Assembly (NCBI RefSeq): GCF_026236535.1
Contig: NZ_JAHTMW010000010.1
Span: 124,001-188,000 of the forward strand
Length of the DNA stretch: 64,000 bases
Direction of reading: 5' to 3'
DNA from: Streptomyces sp. SKN60
Lineage (GTDB): Bacteria; Actinomycetota; Actinomycetes; Streptomycetales; Streptomycetaceae
The notes beneath the pieces were generated by a model that was given only the letters and a program-made list of their open reading frames with translations, was not told the origin of the DNA and made no database searches. The position numbers were made by a program, and so were the translations under genes. This document shows positions 26,504 to 35,590 of this stretch, piece after piece (the first letter of the stretch is position 1; each line of letters begins with the position of its first letter).

Positions 26504-26604
26504 GTGACAGTGCCAAGGGCCGGCAACGCCCTCACCTGAGGGCGCGAACCACCGGAGTCACCCGTGGTTCGCCTTCCCCTGGACGAAGGACAAAGGAGTC
26601 GCGG

Positions 26605-27363
26605 GTGTCCAGCTCCGACATCTTCATCGGCGAGACCATCGGTACCGCCGTACTCATCCTGCTCGGCGGCGGTGTCTGCGCCGCCGTGACGCTCAAGAAC
26701 TCGAAGGCCCGCAACGCGGGCTGGCTCGCGATCACTTTCGGGTGGGGCTTCGCCGTCATGACGGCGGTCTACATGACCGCTTCCCTCTCCGGCGCCCATC
26801 TGAACCCCGCGGTCACGATCGGCATAGCGATCAAGGACGGCGACTGGAGCAACGTGCCGGTGTACATCGCCGGTCAGATGCTCGGCGCCATGATCGGCGC
26901 GGCGCTGGTCTGGATCGCCTACTACGGACAGTTCCAGTCGCACCTCACCGACCCCGAGACGGTCGGCGAGAAGCCGGTCGAGGGCCCCGGCCCGGTGCTC
27001 GGCATCTTCTCCACCGGTCCGGAGATCCGTAACACCTGGCAGAACCTGGCCACCGAGATCATCGGCACCGTGGTGCTCGTGCTCGCCGTGCTCACCCAGG
27101 GCCTCAACGACAGCGGCAAGGGCCTCGGCGTCATCGGCGCCCTGATCACCGCCTTCGTCGTGGTGTCCATCGGCCTCTCGCTCGGCGGCCCGACCGGCTA
27201 CGCCATCAACCCGGCCCGCGACCTCGGTCCCCGCATCGTGCACGCCCTCCTCCCGCTGCCGAACAAGGGCGGCTCCGACTGGAGCTACGCCTGGATCCCG
27301 GTCGCCGGTCCGCTGATCGGTGGCGCCATCGCCGCGGGTATCTACAACATCGCGTTCGCCTGA
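26605..27363 (+). CDS. glpF: GlpF, glycerol uptake facilitator (aquaglyceroporin)
   Basis: A 252-residue channel of the MIP family with six membrane helices. The two half-helix filters are HLNPAVT and YAINPARDLGPR; the Asp after the second NPA (NPARD) is typical of glycerol-passing members. It lets glycerol diffuse into the cell. GTG follows AAGGAG. It is the first gene of the operon, with glpK 35 bases downstream. Confidence 0.96.
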   Translation: MSSSDIFIGETIGTAVLILLGGGVCAAVTLKNSKARNAGWLAITFGWGFAVMTAVYMTASLSGAHLNPAVTIGIAIKDGDWSNVPVYIAGQMLGAMIGAALVWIAYYGQFQSHLTDPETVGEKPVEGPGPVLGIFSTGPEIRNTWQNLATEIIGTVVLVLAVLTQGLNDSGKGLGVIGALITAFVVVSIGLSLGGPTGYAINPARDLGPRIVHALLPLPNKGGSDWSYAWIPVAGPLIGGAIAAGIYNIAFA

Positions 27364-27398
27364 GCCGTCCTTCTTCCAGACTTCCCTTGGAGTACACC

Positions 27399-28928
27399 GT
27401 GACCGACGCCCACACCGCCGGCCCGTTCATCGCCGCCATCGACCAGGGCACCACCTCGTCGCGCTGCATCGTCTTCGACAAGGACGGACGCATCGTCTCC
27501 GTCGACCAGAAGGAGCACGAGCAGATCTTCCCGAAGCCGGGCTGGGTCGAGCACGACGCCACCGAGATCTGGACCAACGTCCAGGAGGTCGTCGCCGGCG
27601 CCATCGCCAAGGCCGGGATCACGGCCGCCGACGTCAAGGCGATCGGCATCACCAACCAGCGCGAGACCACCCTGCTGTGGGACAGGAACACCGGTGAGCC
27701 GGTGCACAACGCGCTCGTGTGGCAGGACACCCGCACCGACGCCCTGTGCAAGGAGCTCGGCCGCAACGTCGGCCAGGACCGCTTCCGCCGCGAGACCGGC
27801 CTGCCCCTCGCCTCGTACTTCTCCGGCCCCAAGGTCCGCTGGCTGCTCGACAACGTCGAGGGCCTGCGCGAGCGCGCCGAGCGCGGCGACATCCTCTTCG
27901 GCACCATGGACTCCTGGGTCATCTGGAACCTGACCGGCGGCACCGAGGGCGGCGTGCACGTCACCGACGTCACCAACGCCTCGCGCACCCTCCTGATGAA
28001 CCTGCACACCATGGCCTGGGACGACAAGATCCTGCAGTCCGTGGAGATCCCGGCCGCAGTTCTGCCGGAGATCCGCTCCTCCGCCGAGGTGTACGGCACG
28101 GTCAAGGGCGGCGTCCTCGACGGCGTCCCGGTCGCCTCCGCGCTGGGCGACCAGCAGGCCGCCCTGTTCGGCCAGACCTGTTTCGCCGAGGGCGAGGCCA
28201 AGTCCACGTACGGCACCGGAACGTTCATGCTGATGAACACCGGCGACAAGATCATCAACTCCTACAGCGGCCTGCTGACCACCGTCGGCTACCAGATCGG
28301 CGACCAGAAGCCGGTCTACGCCCTGGAGGGCTCCATCGCCGTCACCGGCTCGCTCGTCCAGTGGATGCGCGACCAGATGGGCCTGATCAAGTCCGCGGCC
28401 GAGATCGAGACCCTCGCCTCCTCCGTCGAGGACAACGGCGGCGCCTACTTCGTCCCGGCCTTCTCCGGGCTCTTCGCCCCGTACTGGCGCTCCGACGCCC
28501 GCGGTGTCATCGCCGGCCTCACCCGCTACGTCACCAAGGCGCACATCGCCCGTGCCGTCCTGGAGGCCACCGCCTGGCAGACCCGCGAGATCACCGACGC
28601 CATGACCAAGGACTCGGGCGTCGAGCTGACCGCCCTCAAGGTCGACGGCGGCATGACCTCCAACAACCTGCTGATGCAGACCCTCTCGGACTTCCTGGAC
28701 GCCCCCGTGGTGCGCCCGATGGTCGCCGAGACCACCTGCCTCGGCGCCGCCTACGCCGCCGGTCTGGCCGTCGGCTTCTGGCCGGACACCGACGCCCTGC
28801 GCGCCAACTGGCGCCGGGCCGCCGAATGGACCCCTCGCATGGACGCCGACAAGCGCGACAGCGAGTACAAGAACTGGCTCAAGGCCGTAGAGCGCTCCAT
28901 GGGCTGGATCGAAGCAGAAGAGAACTGA
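27399..28928 (+). CDS. glpK: GlpK, glycerol kinase
   Basis: GlpK (509 residues) phosphorylates glycerol to glycerol 3-phosphate with ATP, trapping it in the cell. FGGY-family signatures are intact: IDQGTTSSRCIVFD at the N-terminus, ITNQRETT, the glycerol-binding region around WQDTRTD, and DGGMTSNNLLMQ near the C-terminus. I chose GTG at 27399 because GGAG lies six bases upstream; a TTG 12 bases earlier has no spaced ribosome site. Confidence 0.97.
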   Translation: MTDAHTAGPFIAAIDQGTTSSRCIVFDKDGRIVSVDQKEHEQIFPKPGWVEHDATEIWTNVQEVVAGAIAKAGITAADVKAIGITNQRETTLLWDRNTGEPVHNALVWQDTRTDALCKELGRNVGQDRFRRETGLPLASYFSGPKVRWLLDNVEGLRERAERGDILFGTMDSWVIWNLTGGTEGGVHVTDVTNASRTLLMNLHTMAWDDKILQSVEIPAAVLPEIRSSAEVYGTVKGGVLDGVPVASALGDQQAALFGQTCFAEGEAKSTYGTGTFMLMNTGDKIINSYSGLLTTVGYQIGDQKPVYALEGSIAVTGSLVQWMRDQMGLIKSAAEIETLASSVEDNGGAYFVPAFSGLFAPYWRSDARGVIAGLTRYVTKAHIARAVLEATAWQTREITDAMTKDSGVELTALKVDGGMTSNNLLMQTLSDFLDAPVVRPMVAETTCLGAAYAAGLAVGFWPDTDALRANWRRAAEWTPRMDADKRDSEYKNWLKAVERSMGWIEAEEN

Positions 28929-28944
28929 CGAGGAGCAATTCGCG

Positions 28945-30549
28945 ATGACCACCCTGCAGAGCCTCCCCTCCCTGGGGTCGCACCCGGCTGCCGGTTCCCT
29001 TCCGACCCGCGCCGAGACCAGGGAGCAGCTGTCCAAGGCGACGTACGACCTCCTGGTGATCGGCGGCGGCATCCTGGGCATCTCCACCGCCTGGCACGCC
29101 GCGCAGTCCGGGCTGCGGGTGGCCCTGGTGGACGCCGGCGACTTCGCCGGCGCCACCTCCTCCGCCTCCTCCAAGCTCCTCCACGGCGGTCTGCGCTACC
29201 TGCAGACCGGCGCGGTCAAGCTCGTCGCCGAGAACCACTTCGAGCGGCGCGCGGTCTCCCGGCAGGTGGCCCCCCACCTGTCCAACCCGCTCACCTTCTA
29301 CCTGCCCGTCTACAAGGGCGGCCCGCACGGCGCGGCCAAGCTCGGCGCCGGTGTCTTCGCCTACAGCGCGCTGTCCGCGTTCGGCGACGGCGTCGGCCAC
29401 CTGCTCAGCCCCGCCAAGGCCGCCCAGGACGTGCCGGAGCTGCGCACCGACAACCTCAAGGCGGTCGCCGTCTACGGCGACGACCAGATGAACGACTCGC
29501 GCATGGCCCTGATGACGGTGCGCGCCGCCGTCGACGCCGGCGCGGTCGTCCTCAACCACGCCGAGGTCACCGGTCTGCGCTTCACCCGGGGCCGGGTCAC
29601 CGGCGCCGAGCTCCGCGACCGGATGTCCGGCGAGGAGTTCGGCGTCGACGCCCGCCTGGTGCTCAACGCCACCGGCCCGTGGGTCGACCACCTGCGCAAG
29701 ATGGAGGACCCGAACGCGGCGCCCTCCATCCGGCTCTCCAAGGGCGCGCACCTGGTGCTCAAGCGCACCTCCCCCTGGAAGGCCGCGCTCGCCACCCCGA
29801 TCGACAAGTACCGGATCACCTTCGCCCTCCCCTGGGAGGACATGCTCCTGCTCGGCACCACCGACGAGGAGTACGAGGGCGACCCGGGCGAGGTCGCGGT
29901 CAACGACAAGGACATCGCCCAGATCCTGGACGAGGCCGCCTTCTCCATCCGCGACCAGCAGCTCGACCGCTCCCTGATCACCTACGCCTTCGCGGGTCTG
30001 CGGGTGCTGCCGGGCGGTCCCGGCGACACCTCGAAGGCCAAGCGCGAGACGGTGGTCACCGAGGGCCGCGGCGGCATGCTGTCGGTGGCCGGCGGCAAGT
30101 GGACCACCTTCCGGCACATCGGCCGCACCATCATGAAGAAGCTGGAGGCGCTGCCGGGCCACCCGCTCGGCGAGGACTACGAGTCGGTCTCCACGCTGCC
30201 GAAGCGGCTGCCGCTGCCCGGCATAGCCAACCCGAACGCGGTGGCCCACCGGCTGCTCGTGGACGGCCCGGCGCCCGGCCCGCGGATGTCCGCCGACACC
30301 GCCAAGCACCTGGCCACCCACTACGGCTCGCTGGCCTTCGACATCGCCCGCATGGCGAACGAGAACCCGGAGCTCGCCGAGCGCGTCCACCCCGACGCCC
30401 CGGAGATCTGGGCGCAGGTCGCCTACGCCCGCGACCACGAGTGGGCCGAGACCGCGGACGACGTGCTGCGCCGCCGTACCACGCTGACCATCCGCGGCCT
30501 CGCGAACGACGAGATCCGCGGCAAGGTCGAGGACATGCTGCGCAAGTAG
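28945..30549 (+). CDS. glpD: GlpD, FAD-dependent glycerol-3-phosphate dehydrogenase
   Basis: GlpD (534 residues) oxidises glycerol 3-phosphate to dihydroxyacetone phosphate and passes electrons to the quinone pool at the membrane. The FAD-binding fold begins LLVIGGGILGIS at about residue 36. KLLHGGLRYL, LNATGPWVD and RVLPGG...GGKWTTFRHIG are family motifs. The C-terminal domain is also present. ATG follows GAGGAG, 16 bases after glpK, so it is in the same operon. Confidence 0.97.
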   Translation: MTTLQSLPSLGSHPAAGSLPTRAETREQLSKATYDLLVIGGGILGISTAWHAAQSGLRVALVDAGDFAGATSSASSKLLHGGLRYLQTGAVKLVAENHFERRAVSRQVAPHLSNPLTFYLPVYKGGPHGAAKLGAGVFAYSALSAFGDGVGHLLSPAKAAQDVPELRTDNLKAVAVYGDDQMNDSRMALMTVRAAVDAGAVVLNHAEVTGLRFTRGRVTGAELRDRMSGEEFGVDARLVLNATGPWVDHLRKMEDPNAAPSIRLSKGAHLVLKRTSPWKAALATPIDKYRITFALPWEDMLLLGTTDEEYEGDPGEVAVNDKDIAQILDEAAFSIRDQQLDRSLITYAFAGLRVLPGGPGDTSKAKRETVVTEGRGGMLSVAGGKWTTFRHIGRTIMKKLEALPGHPLGEDYESVSTLPKRLPLPGIANPNAVAHRLLVDGPAPGPRMSADTAKHLATHYGSLAFDIARMANENPELAERVHPDAPEIWAQVAYARDHEWAETADDVLRRRTTLTIRGLANDEIRGKVEDMLRK

Positions 30550-30574
30550 AGCGCCGGACCTTGTCCGGGGCGGT

Positions 30575-30609
30575 GTAAGGGGCGGTCTCCTATGGAGGCC
30601 GCCCCTTAC
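30575..30609 (+). terminator. Terminator of the glpFKD operon
   Basis: A 16-bp stem with one G-U pair (30575-30590 and 30594-30609) and a three-base loop starts 25 bases past glpD. Confidence 0.85.
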
Positions 30610-30723
30610 GCGCGTGCCCCGTGTGCGGAGACCGGTTCCTGGGTAGTCGATCAAGGCCGACGAGACGTCCGGAAGGCATAGGGTTGGTCCGTACGACAGG
30701 AACTTCGACGAAGGAGGCGCTGG

Positions 30724-31779
30724 GTGATCGAGCTCGAGGGGGTTCCCGAGCTGATCGACCCGGTCATGGTGGCCGCGTTCGAGGGGTGGAACGACGCCGG
30801 TGACGCCGCCTCAGCCGCGGTCGCCCATCTGGACCGGGAGTGGAAGGGCGAGGTCTTCGCGGCGCTCGACGCCGAGGACTACTACGACTTCCAGGTCAAC
30901 CGTCCCACGGTGTGGCTGGACGGCGGCGTCCGGAAGATCACCTGGCCGACGACCCGGCTCTCCGTGGTCCGGATCGGCGGCGAGAAGCCCCGGGACCTGG
31001 TCCTGGTGCGCGGCATCGAGCCGTCGATGCGCTGGCGTTCGTTCTGCAACGAACTGCTCGGCTTCGCGCACGAACTGGGCGTGGAGATGGTGGTGATCCT
31101 GGGCGCGCTGCTCGGCGACACCCCGCACACCCGTCCGGTGCCGGTCAGCGGGGTCACGTCCGACCCGGACCTGGCGCGCACGATGGACCTGGAGGAGACC
31201 CGCTACGAGGGTCCGACCGGCATCGTCGGCATCCTCCAGGAGGCCTGCACGCACGCCGGAGTGCCGGCGGTGAGCCTGTGGGCGGCGGTGCCGCACTACG
31301 TGTCGCAGCCGCCGAACCCGAAGGCGACGCTCGCGCTGCTCAACCGTCTGGAGGACCTGCTCGGTCTGCGCATCCCGCTGGGCGAGCTGCCCGAGGACGC
31401 GCGGGCCTGGCAGGTGGGCGTGGACCAGCTGGCCGCCGAGGACAGCGAGGTCGCCGAGTACGTGCAGACCCTGGAGGAGGCGCGGGACACGGCGGAGCTC
31501 CCGGAGGCCTCCGGCGAGGCCATCGCCCGCGAGTTCGAGCGCTATCTGCGCCGCCGCGAGCCCGGTCAGGGGCCGGGCCAGGGCGTGGCGACGGAGGGCG
31601 GGGACACCTCGTACCTCCGGGACGCCCCGAGCGGCCGGACCCGCCCGCCGAAGCCCCAGCAGCCGGGGCCTGAGGCGGTCCCGGGCACGGACCCGGGCAC
31701 GGGCCCGGAGCCGCCGCAGGACGAGGGCGGCGGGGAGTCCGCCGGCGAGGAGGAGTCCCCCGGGGACTCGCAGGAGTGA
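30724..31779 (+). CDS. PAC2-family protein
   Basis: A 351-residue protein. Residues 1-280 form the PAC2 fold (AFEGWNDAGDAASAAV, GALLGDTPHTRPVPVSG, YEGPTGIVGILQEAC), named after a eukaryotic proteasome assembly chaperone. The last 70 residues are Gly/Pro/Glu-rich and probably disordered. Its bacterial function is not established. It is not in the proteasome cluster, which is 19 kb away. GTG follows AAGGAGG. It converges on mshC, separated by a shared terminator. Confidence 0.9.
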   Translation: MIELEGVPELIDPVMVAAFEGWNDAGDAASAAVAHLDREWKGEVFAALDAEDYYDFQVNRPTVWLDGGVRKITWPTTRLSVVRIGGEKPRDLVLVRGIEPSMRWRSFCNELLGFAHELGVEMVVILGALLGDTPHTRPVPVSGVTSDPDLARTMDLEETRYEGPTGIVGILQEACTHAGVPAVSLWAAVPHYVSQPPNPKATLALLNRLEDLLGLRIPLGELPEDARAWQVGVDQLAAEDSEVAEYVQTLEEARDTAELPEASGEAIAREFERYLRRREPGQGPGQGVATEGGDTSYLRDAPSGRTRPPKPQQPGPEAVPGTDPGTGPEPPQDEGGGESAGEEESPGDSQE

Positions 31780-31784
31780 TCTCG

Positions 31785-31821
31785 GGTACGGGAGGGGTGG
31801 CGCGGCCGCCCCTCCCGTACC
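31785..31821. terminator. Bidirectional terminator between the PAC2 gene and mshC
   Basis: Thirteen-base arms GGTACGGGAGGGG (31785-31797) and CCCCTCCCGTACC (31809-31821) pair perfectly between convergent genes. Confidence 0.85.
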
Positions 31822-31826
31822 GCTTT

Positions 31827-33056
31827 CTACAGCGCGACGCCGAGGAGGGCGTCGACGGCGCGGGAGACGAGACCGGGGGCGGACTCCTCGGTGCCGCCGT
31901 CGGCCTCCTGGCGGGCGGCCCAGCGGTCGACCGCGGTGAGCGCGGCCGGGGCGTCCAGGTCGTCGGCGAGCGCCTCGCGGATCTCCTCGACGAGCGCGTC
32001 GGCGGACGGGCCGTCGGGGCGCGAGACGGCGGCGCGCCAGCGGCCCAGGCGGGCCTCGGCGTCCTGGAGGACCTGGTCGGTCCACTCCCAGTCGGCCCGG
32101 TAGTGGTGGGAGAGCAGGGCGAGCCGGATGGCGGCCGGGTCGACGCCCTCCTTGCGGAGGGTGGAGACGAAGACCAGGTTGCCCTTGGACTTGGACATCT
32201 TCTCGCCGTCGAGGGCGACCATGCCGGCGTGCACGTAGGCCTTGGCCATGGGGAACTCGCCGGTGAGGGTCTGGGCGTGGGAGGCGCCCATCTCGTGGTG
32301 CGGGAAGATCAGGTCGGAGCCGCCGCCCTGGACGTCGAAGCCCATGCCGAGGTGGTCGAGGGCGATGGCGACGCACTCGATGTGCCAGCCGGGGCGGCCG
32401 GGGCCGAGGCTGCCGCCGTCCCAGCTGGGCTCGCCCTCGCGGGCGGCCATCCACAGCATCGGGTCGAGCGGGTTCTTCTTGCCCGGGCGGTCCGGGTCGC
32501 CGCCGCGCTCGGCGGACAGATGGCGCATCAGCTCGGTGTCGTAGTTCGACACCTGGCCGAAGTGCGGGTCGGCCTCGACGGAGAAGTAGATGTCGCCGTC
32601 GAGCTCGTAGGCGGCACCGGAGTCCCGCAGCCGCTCGACCAGCGGGACGATGCCCGGTATCGCCTCGACCGCGCCGATGTAGTGCTGCGGGGGCAGCATC
32701 CGCAGGGCGGTCATGTCCTCGCGGAACAGGGCGGTCTCGCGCTCGGCGAGGCCGACCCAGTCGATGCCGTCGCGGAGCGCCCGCTCCAGGAGGGGATCGT
32801 CCACGTCGGTGACGTTCTGGACGTAGTGGACCTGCCGCTTGGTGTCGAGCCACACGCGCTGAACGAGGTCGAACGCGTTGTAGGTCGCCGCGTGACCCAT
32901 GTGGGTCGCGTCGTACGGCGTGATGCCGCAGACGTAGATGCGGGCGACGGGGCCGGGGGCGAGGGTCACTCGTCCACCGGTCGCGGTGTCGTGAATCCGG
33001 AGGTCGCGGCCCTTGCCGGGCAGGGCGGGGACCTCAGAAGCGGGCCAGGCATGCAT
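31827..33056 (-). CDS. mshC: MshC, cysteine:GlcN-Ins ligase (mycothiol synthesis)
   Basis: MshC (409 residues) joins cysteine to glucosaminyl-inositol with ATP, the third step of mycothiol synthesis. It is a cysteinyl-tRNA synthetase relative: YVCGITPYDATHMGH carries a zinc Cys and the HIGH motif, GWHIECVAIAL and FPHHEMGASHAQ hold further zinc ligands, and EKMSKSKGN is the KMSKS loop. The N-terminal MHAWPASEVPALPG...LRIHDTATG is diagnostic for MshC and not CysS. TACGCT six bases before the ATG suggests a leaderless message. Confidence 0.97.
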   Translation of the reverse strand: MHAWPASEVPALPGKGRDLRIHDTATGGRVTLAPGPVARIYVCGITPYDATHMGHAATYNAFDLVQRVWLDTKRQVHYVQNVTDVDDPLLERALRDGIDWVGLAERETALFREDMTALRMLPPQHYIGAVEAIPGIVPLVERLRDSGAAYELDGDIYFSVEADPHFGQVSNYDTELMRHLSAERGGDPDRPGKKNPLDPMLWMAAREGEPSWDGGSLGPGRPGWHIECVAIALDHLGMGFDVQGGGSDLIFPHHEMGASHAQTLTGEFPMAKAYVHAGMVALDGEKMSKSKGNLVFVSTLRKEGVDPAAIRLALLSHHYRADWEWTDQVLQDAEARLGRWRAAVSRPDGPSADALVEEIREALADDLDAPAALTAVDRWAARQEADGGTEESAPGLVSRAVDALLGVAL

Positions 33057-33062
33057 GTCCTG

Positions 33063-33068
33063 AGCGTA
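33063..33068 (-). promoter_or_regulatory. Candidate -10 of mshC (leaderless)
   Basis: TACGCT on the minus strand ends six bases before the mshC ATG, and there is no ribosome binding site. Confidence 0.5.
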
Positions 33069-33235
33069 ACCGGACAGGTGTTCCGGATACGAACCGCATC
33101 CAGGATCTTGGCCGAGGAGGCGGTCTTGCGCGCAGGCCGGCTTCCATGCATGGCGAGACATACCCCCGGGGGGTGTCCCATGTCCTGGAAAGGTTGACCG
33201 AAAAGCATCGGCCACCGGGTGAAGTGGCTGGTCGG

Positions 33236-34039
33236 CTACACCGGGGGCCAGGGAATGGCCGGCCACTGCCCCGAGGGTTCGGGATGCCTCCCGGTCCCGC
33301 GCAGCACCGCCACCCGCTCCCGCAGGGCGGCCACCTCGGCCGCGGTCAGCAGCGCGCCGAGCCGTTCCGCCAGCGGAGTGCCGGGCGCCAGGAGCGCGTA
33401 CAGACGGGTGAGGACCGTCACGGCCTCGTCCGTCAGGTCCTCGCCCGCCCAGCCCCACAGCAGGGTGCGCAGCTTGTCCTCGACGTGGAACGAGACGCCG
33501 TGGTCGATCCCGTACAGACGCCCGTCCGGCGCGGGCAGCAGATGCCCGCCCTTGCGGTCGCCGTTGTTGATGACCGCGTCCAGGACGGCCAGCCGGCGCA
33601 GCTCGGGGGTGTCGGCGTGCACGAGCAGCGCGGTGCGGTCCTCGGCGATCTGGGCGGGCCCGACGGCCTTCCACCCTTCGCCCGCCTCGTCGTCCTCGAC
33701 CAGGGCGAGCAGCTGCGCCGCCGGGTCCGGCTCCACCCACAGCTGGACCATGCCCTCGCCGTACGGCCCGTCACGGAGCACGGTCGGCGGGACCAGGCCC
33801 CAGCCGGTCGCCTCGGACAGCTCGAAGGCGGCCACCTCGCGCTGGGCGAGGGTGCCGTCCGGGAAGTCCCACAGCGGGCGCTCCCCCGCGACCGGCTTGT
33901 AGACGCAGTCGGCCCGCTCGCCCTCGTACGCGACGGAGCAGAACAGCACCGCGTTGGACGCCTCGCGGACCCGGCCGACGACGGTCAGCTCCCCCGCGGT
34001 GAGCAGTTCGATGGTGGTCGGGGTCCCCTGGCCGCTCAT
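33236..34039 (-). CDS. Phosphoinositide-kinase-like protein (SCO1664 family)
   Basis: A 267-residue protein of a conserved actinobacterial family distantly like PI3/PI4 kinases. A glycine/lysine region (DCVYKPVAGERPLWDFPDG) could bind nucleotide. LDAVINNGDRKGGHLL resembles the catalytic loop, and YGIDHGVSFH the metal-binding Asp motif. No substrate is known. Its ATG overlaps the stop of the DUF3090 gene by four bases (ATGA), so the two are translationally coupled. It lies 179 bases from mshC on the same strand. Confidence 0.82.
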   Translation of the reverse strand: MSGQGTPTTIELLTAGELTVVGRVREASNAVLFCSVAYEGERADCVYKPVAGERPLWDFPDGTLAQREVAAFELSEATGWGLVPPTVLRDGPYGEGMVQLWVEPDPAAQLLALVEDDEAGEGWKAVGPAQIAEDRTALLVHADTPELRRLAVLDAVINNGDRKGGHLLPAPDGRLYGIDHGVSFHVEDKLRTLLWGWAGEDLTDEAVTVLTRLYALLAPGTPLAERLGALLTAAEVAALRERVAVLRGTGRHPEPSGQWPAIPWPPV

Positions 34040-34626
34040 GCGCCGCGACGGTATCCGTTCTGGCGGGGGCAGACATGGCCCTCGGGGTCGAGCGGGAGGC
34101 TGCACAGCGGGCACGGCGGCCGGCCGGCGTTGACCACGTCGAGGGCGCGCTTGGCGAAGGCCCGGGCCTGCGCGCCGGTGAGCCGGACCCGCAGCATCGG
34201 CGGGCCGTTCTCCTCGTCCTGGAGCAGCCGCTCCTCGGCCTCGGCGAGGTCCTCCTCGGAGTCCGCGTCGAGTTCGACGAGCGCCTGCGCCTCGACGATC
34301 ATGCGCTGTTCCTCGCCGTCCCAGGCGAGCGCCATGGTGCCGACCCGGAACTCCTCCTCTACGGGGGTGTCCAGCGGGGCGGTGTCCGCGATGTCGGCGG
34401 GGGCGACGGCCGGCACCGGGGCGTTGCCTCCGGTGCGGCGCACCACCTCGTCGAGCAGTTCGTCGATCCGCTCGGCGAGGGCCGCGACCTGTGACTTCTC
34501 CAGGGCGACGCTGGTGACGCGACCGGCCGCGGACGCCTGCAGGAAGAACGTACGGCGGCCAGGCAGCCCGACCGTGCCGGCCACGAACCGCTCCGGCGGG
34601 TCGTAGAGGAACACCTGACGGGACAC
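34036..34626 (-). CDS. DUF3090 family protein
   Basis: A 196-residue protein of unknown function, conserved across actinobacteria. It begins with the family's typical MSRQVFLYDPPERFVAGTVG and ends with a probable zinc ribbon of four cysteines (CPLC near residue 181 and a C-x-x-x motif HVCPRQNG). The middle is acidic. The start is GTG with GAGGGAG upstream. It sits between a histidine-phosphatase gene and the kinase-like gene, all on the same strand. Confidence 0.85.
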   Translation of the reverse strand: MSRQVFLYDPPERFVAGTVGLPGRRTFFLQASAAGRVTSVALEKSQVAALAERIDELLDEVVRRTGGNAPVPAVAPADIADTAPLDTPVEEEFRVGTMALAWDGEEQRMIVEAQALVELDADSEEDLAEAEERLLQDEENGPPMLRVRLTGAQARAFAKRALDVVNAGRPPCPLCSLPLDPEGHVCPRQNGYRRGA

Positions 34627-34751
34627 GTTCCTGACTCCCTCGGGTCTCGACTGTCTCGGCTGTGGTGCCGCGGGCCGTGGGCGGTGCCGCTGCCGTCGGC
34701 GGTCGCGCGCAGCGGGCTACCGCGGCGCGTCCACCCTACTGCGCGGATGGA

Positions 34752-35441
34752 TCACGGTGCGCCCGCACCGCCCCCGACCTCCGCCGCCCCCTCGGCGGCC
34801 GGGGTCTCGCGCGGGGCGAGGCCGGACAGGTCGCCGGTGTCGCCGAGGCGGAGCAGAAAGGGCCGGAGCCGGGTGTAGCGGATCGCGGTGACCGAGCAGG
34901 GGTCGACCTGGATGCGCTGGAAGAGGTCGAGGTGGAGGCCGAGGGCGTCGGCGACGATCGCCTTGATGATGTCGCCGTGGGAGCACATCGCGAAGACCGC
35001 GTCCTCGCCGTGCTCCTCCTCGATCCGGGCGTTCCAGTCGCGCACCGCGTCCACGGCGCGGGCCTGCATGGCGCGCAGGGACTCGCCGCCGGGGAAGGCG
35101 GCGGCCGAGGCGTGCCCCTGGACCACCTGCATCAGCGGCTCGTCCATCAGCTCGGCGAGCTTGCGGCCGGACCAGTCGCCGTAGTCGCACTCGCTGATCC
35201 GCTCCTCGGTGTGCAGCGGCACTCCGGGACGGGCGTCGAGCAGCGGGCGCACGGTCTCCCGGCAGCGCTGGAGCGGGCTGGAGACGACGGCGGCGAGCGG
35301 CACTCCGGCGAGCCGCCCGGGCAGCGCGGCGGCCTGCGCGGCGCCCCGCTCGTCGAGCGCGATCCCGGGCGTGCGCCCGGCGAGCACTCCGGAGGTGTTG
35401 GCGGTGGAGCGTCCGTGCCGTACGAGGATCAGGGTGGCCAT
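34752..35441 (-). CDS. Histidine phosphatase family protein (MSMEG_4193-type)
   Basis: A 229-residue phosphatase/phosphomutase. The catalytic histidine is in LVRHGRSTAN at residues 5-12. SSPLQRCRETV, ISECDYGDWSGRKL and the second histidine in AMCSHGDIIKAI complete the active site. It begins an actinobacterial gene string with DUF3090, the kinase-like protein and mshC; the M. tuberculosis counterpart (Rv2135c, as I recall) is a weak phosphatase. TACGCT seven bases before the ATG suggests a leaderless message. Confidence 0.9.
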   Translation of the reverse strand: MATLILVRHGRSTANTSGVLAGRTPGIALDERGAAQAAALPGRLAGVPLAAVVSSPLQRCRETVRPLLDARPGVPLHTEERISECDYGDWSGRKLAELMDEPLMQVVQGHASAAAFPGGESLRAMQARAVDAVRDWNARIEEEHGEDAVFAMCSHGDIIKAIVADALGLHLDLFQRIQVDPCSVTAIRYTRLRPFLLRLGDTGDLSGLAPRETPAAEGAAEVGGGAGAP

Positions 35442-35448
35442 GGGGGCC

Positions 35449-35454
35449 AGCGTA
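35449..35454 (-). promoter_or_regulatory. Candidate -10 of the histidine phosphatase gene (leaderless)
   Basis: TACGCT on the minus strand ends seven bases before the ATG at 35441. Confidence 0.5.
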
Positions 35455-35577
35455 GGCGTCCGCACGCGCGCGTGGGGACGGGCGGCGGGAGCGGTCCGGG
35501 TACGGACAGTGGGAGCGGTCCGGTACGGCCGGGCGCGGCTCCCGGCCCGGGCGGATGCGCCCGGGCCGCGGCCGGGG

Positions 35578-35583
35578 GACAAT
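35578..35583 (+). promoter_or_regulatory. Candidate -10 of corA (leaderless)
   Basis: GACAAT ends seven bases before the GTG at 35591. The GGGGG just before it is too far from the GTG to act as a normal ribosome site. Confidence 0.5.
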
Positions 35584-35590
35584 ACGGCCC

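Noticed and set aside
27387..27398. TTG at 27387 as the glpK start
   Set aside because: It lacks a spaced ribosome site, while GTG at 27399 has GGAG six bases upstream and matches the family N-terminus.
31776..33197. A 473-codon open frame antisense to mshC
   Set aside because: It mirrors mshC exactly, crosses the shared terminator, and its protein has no family features.
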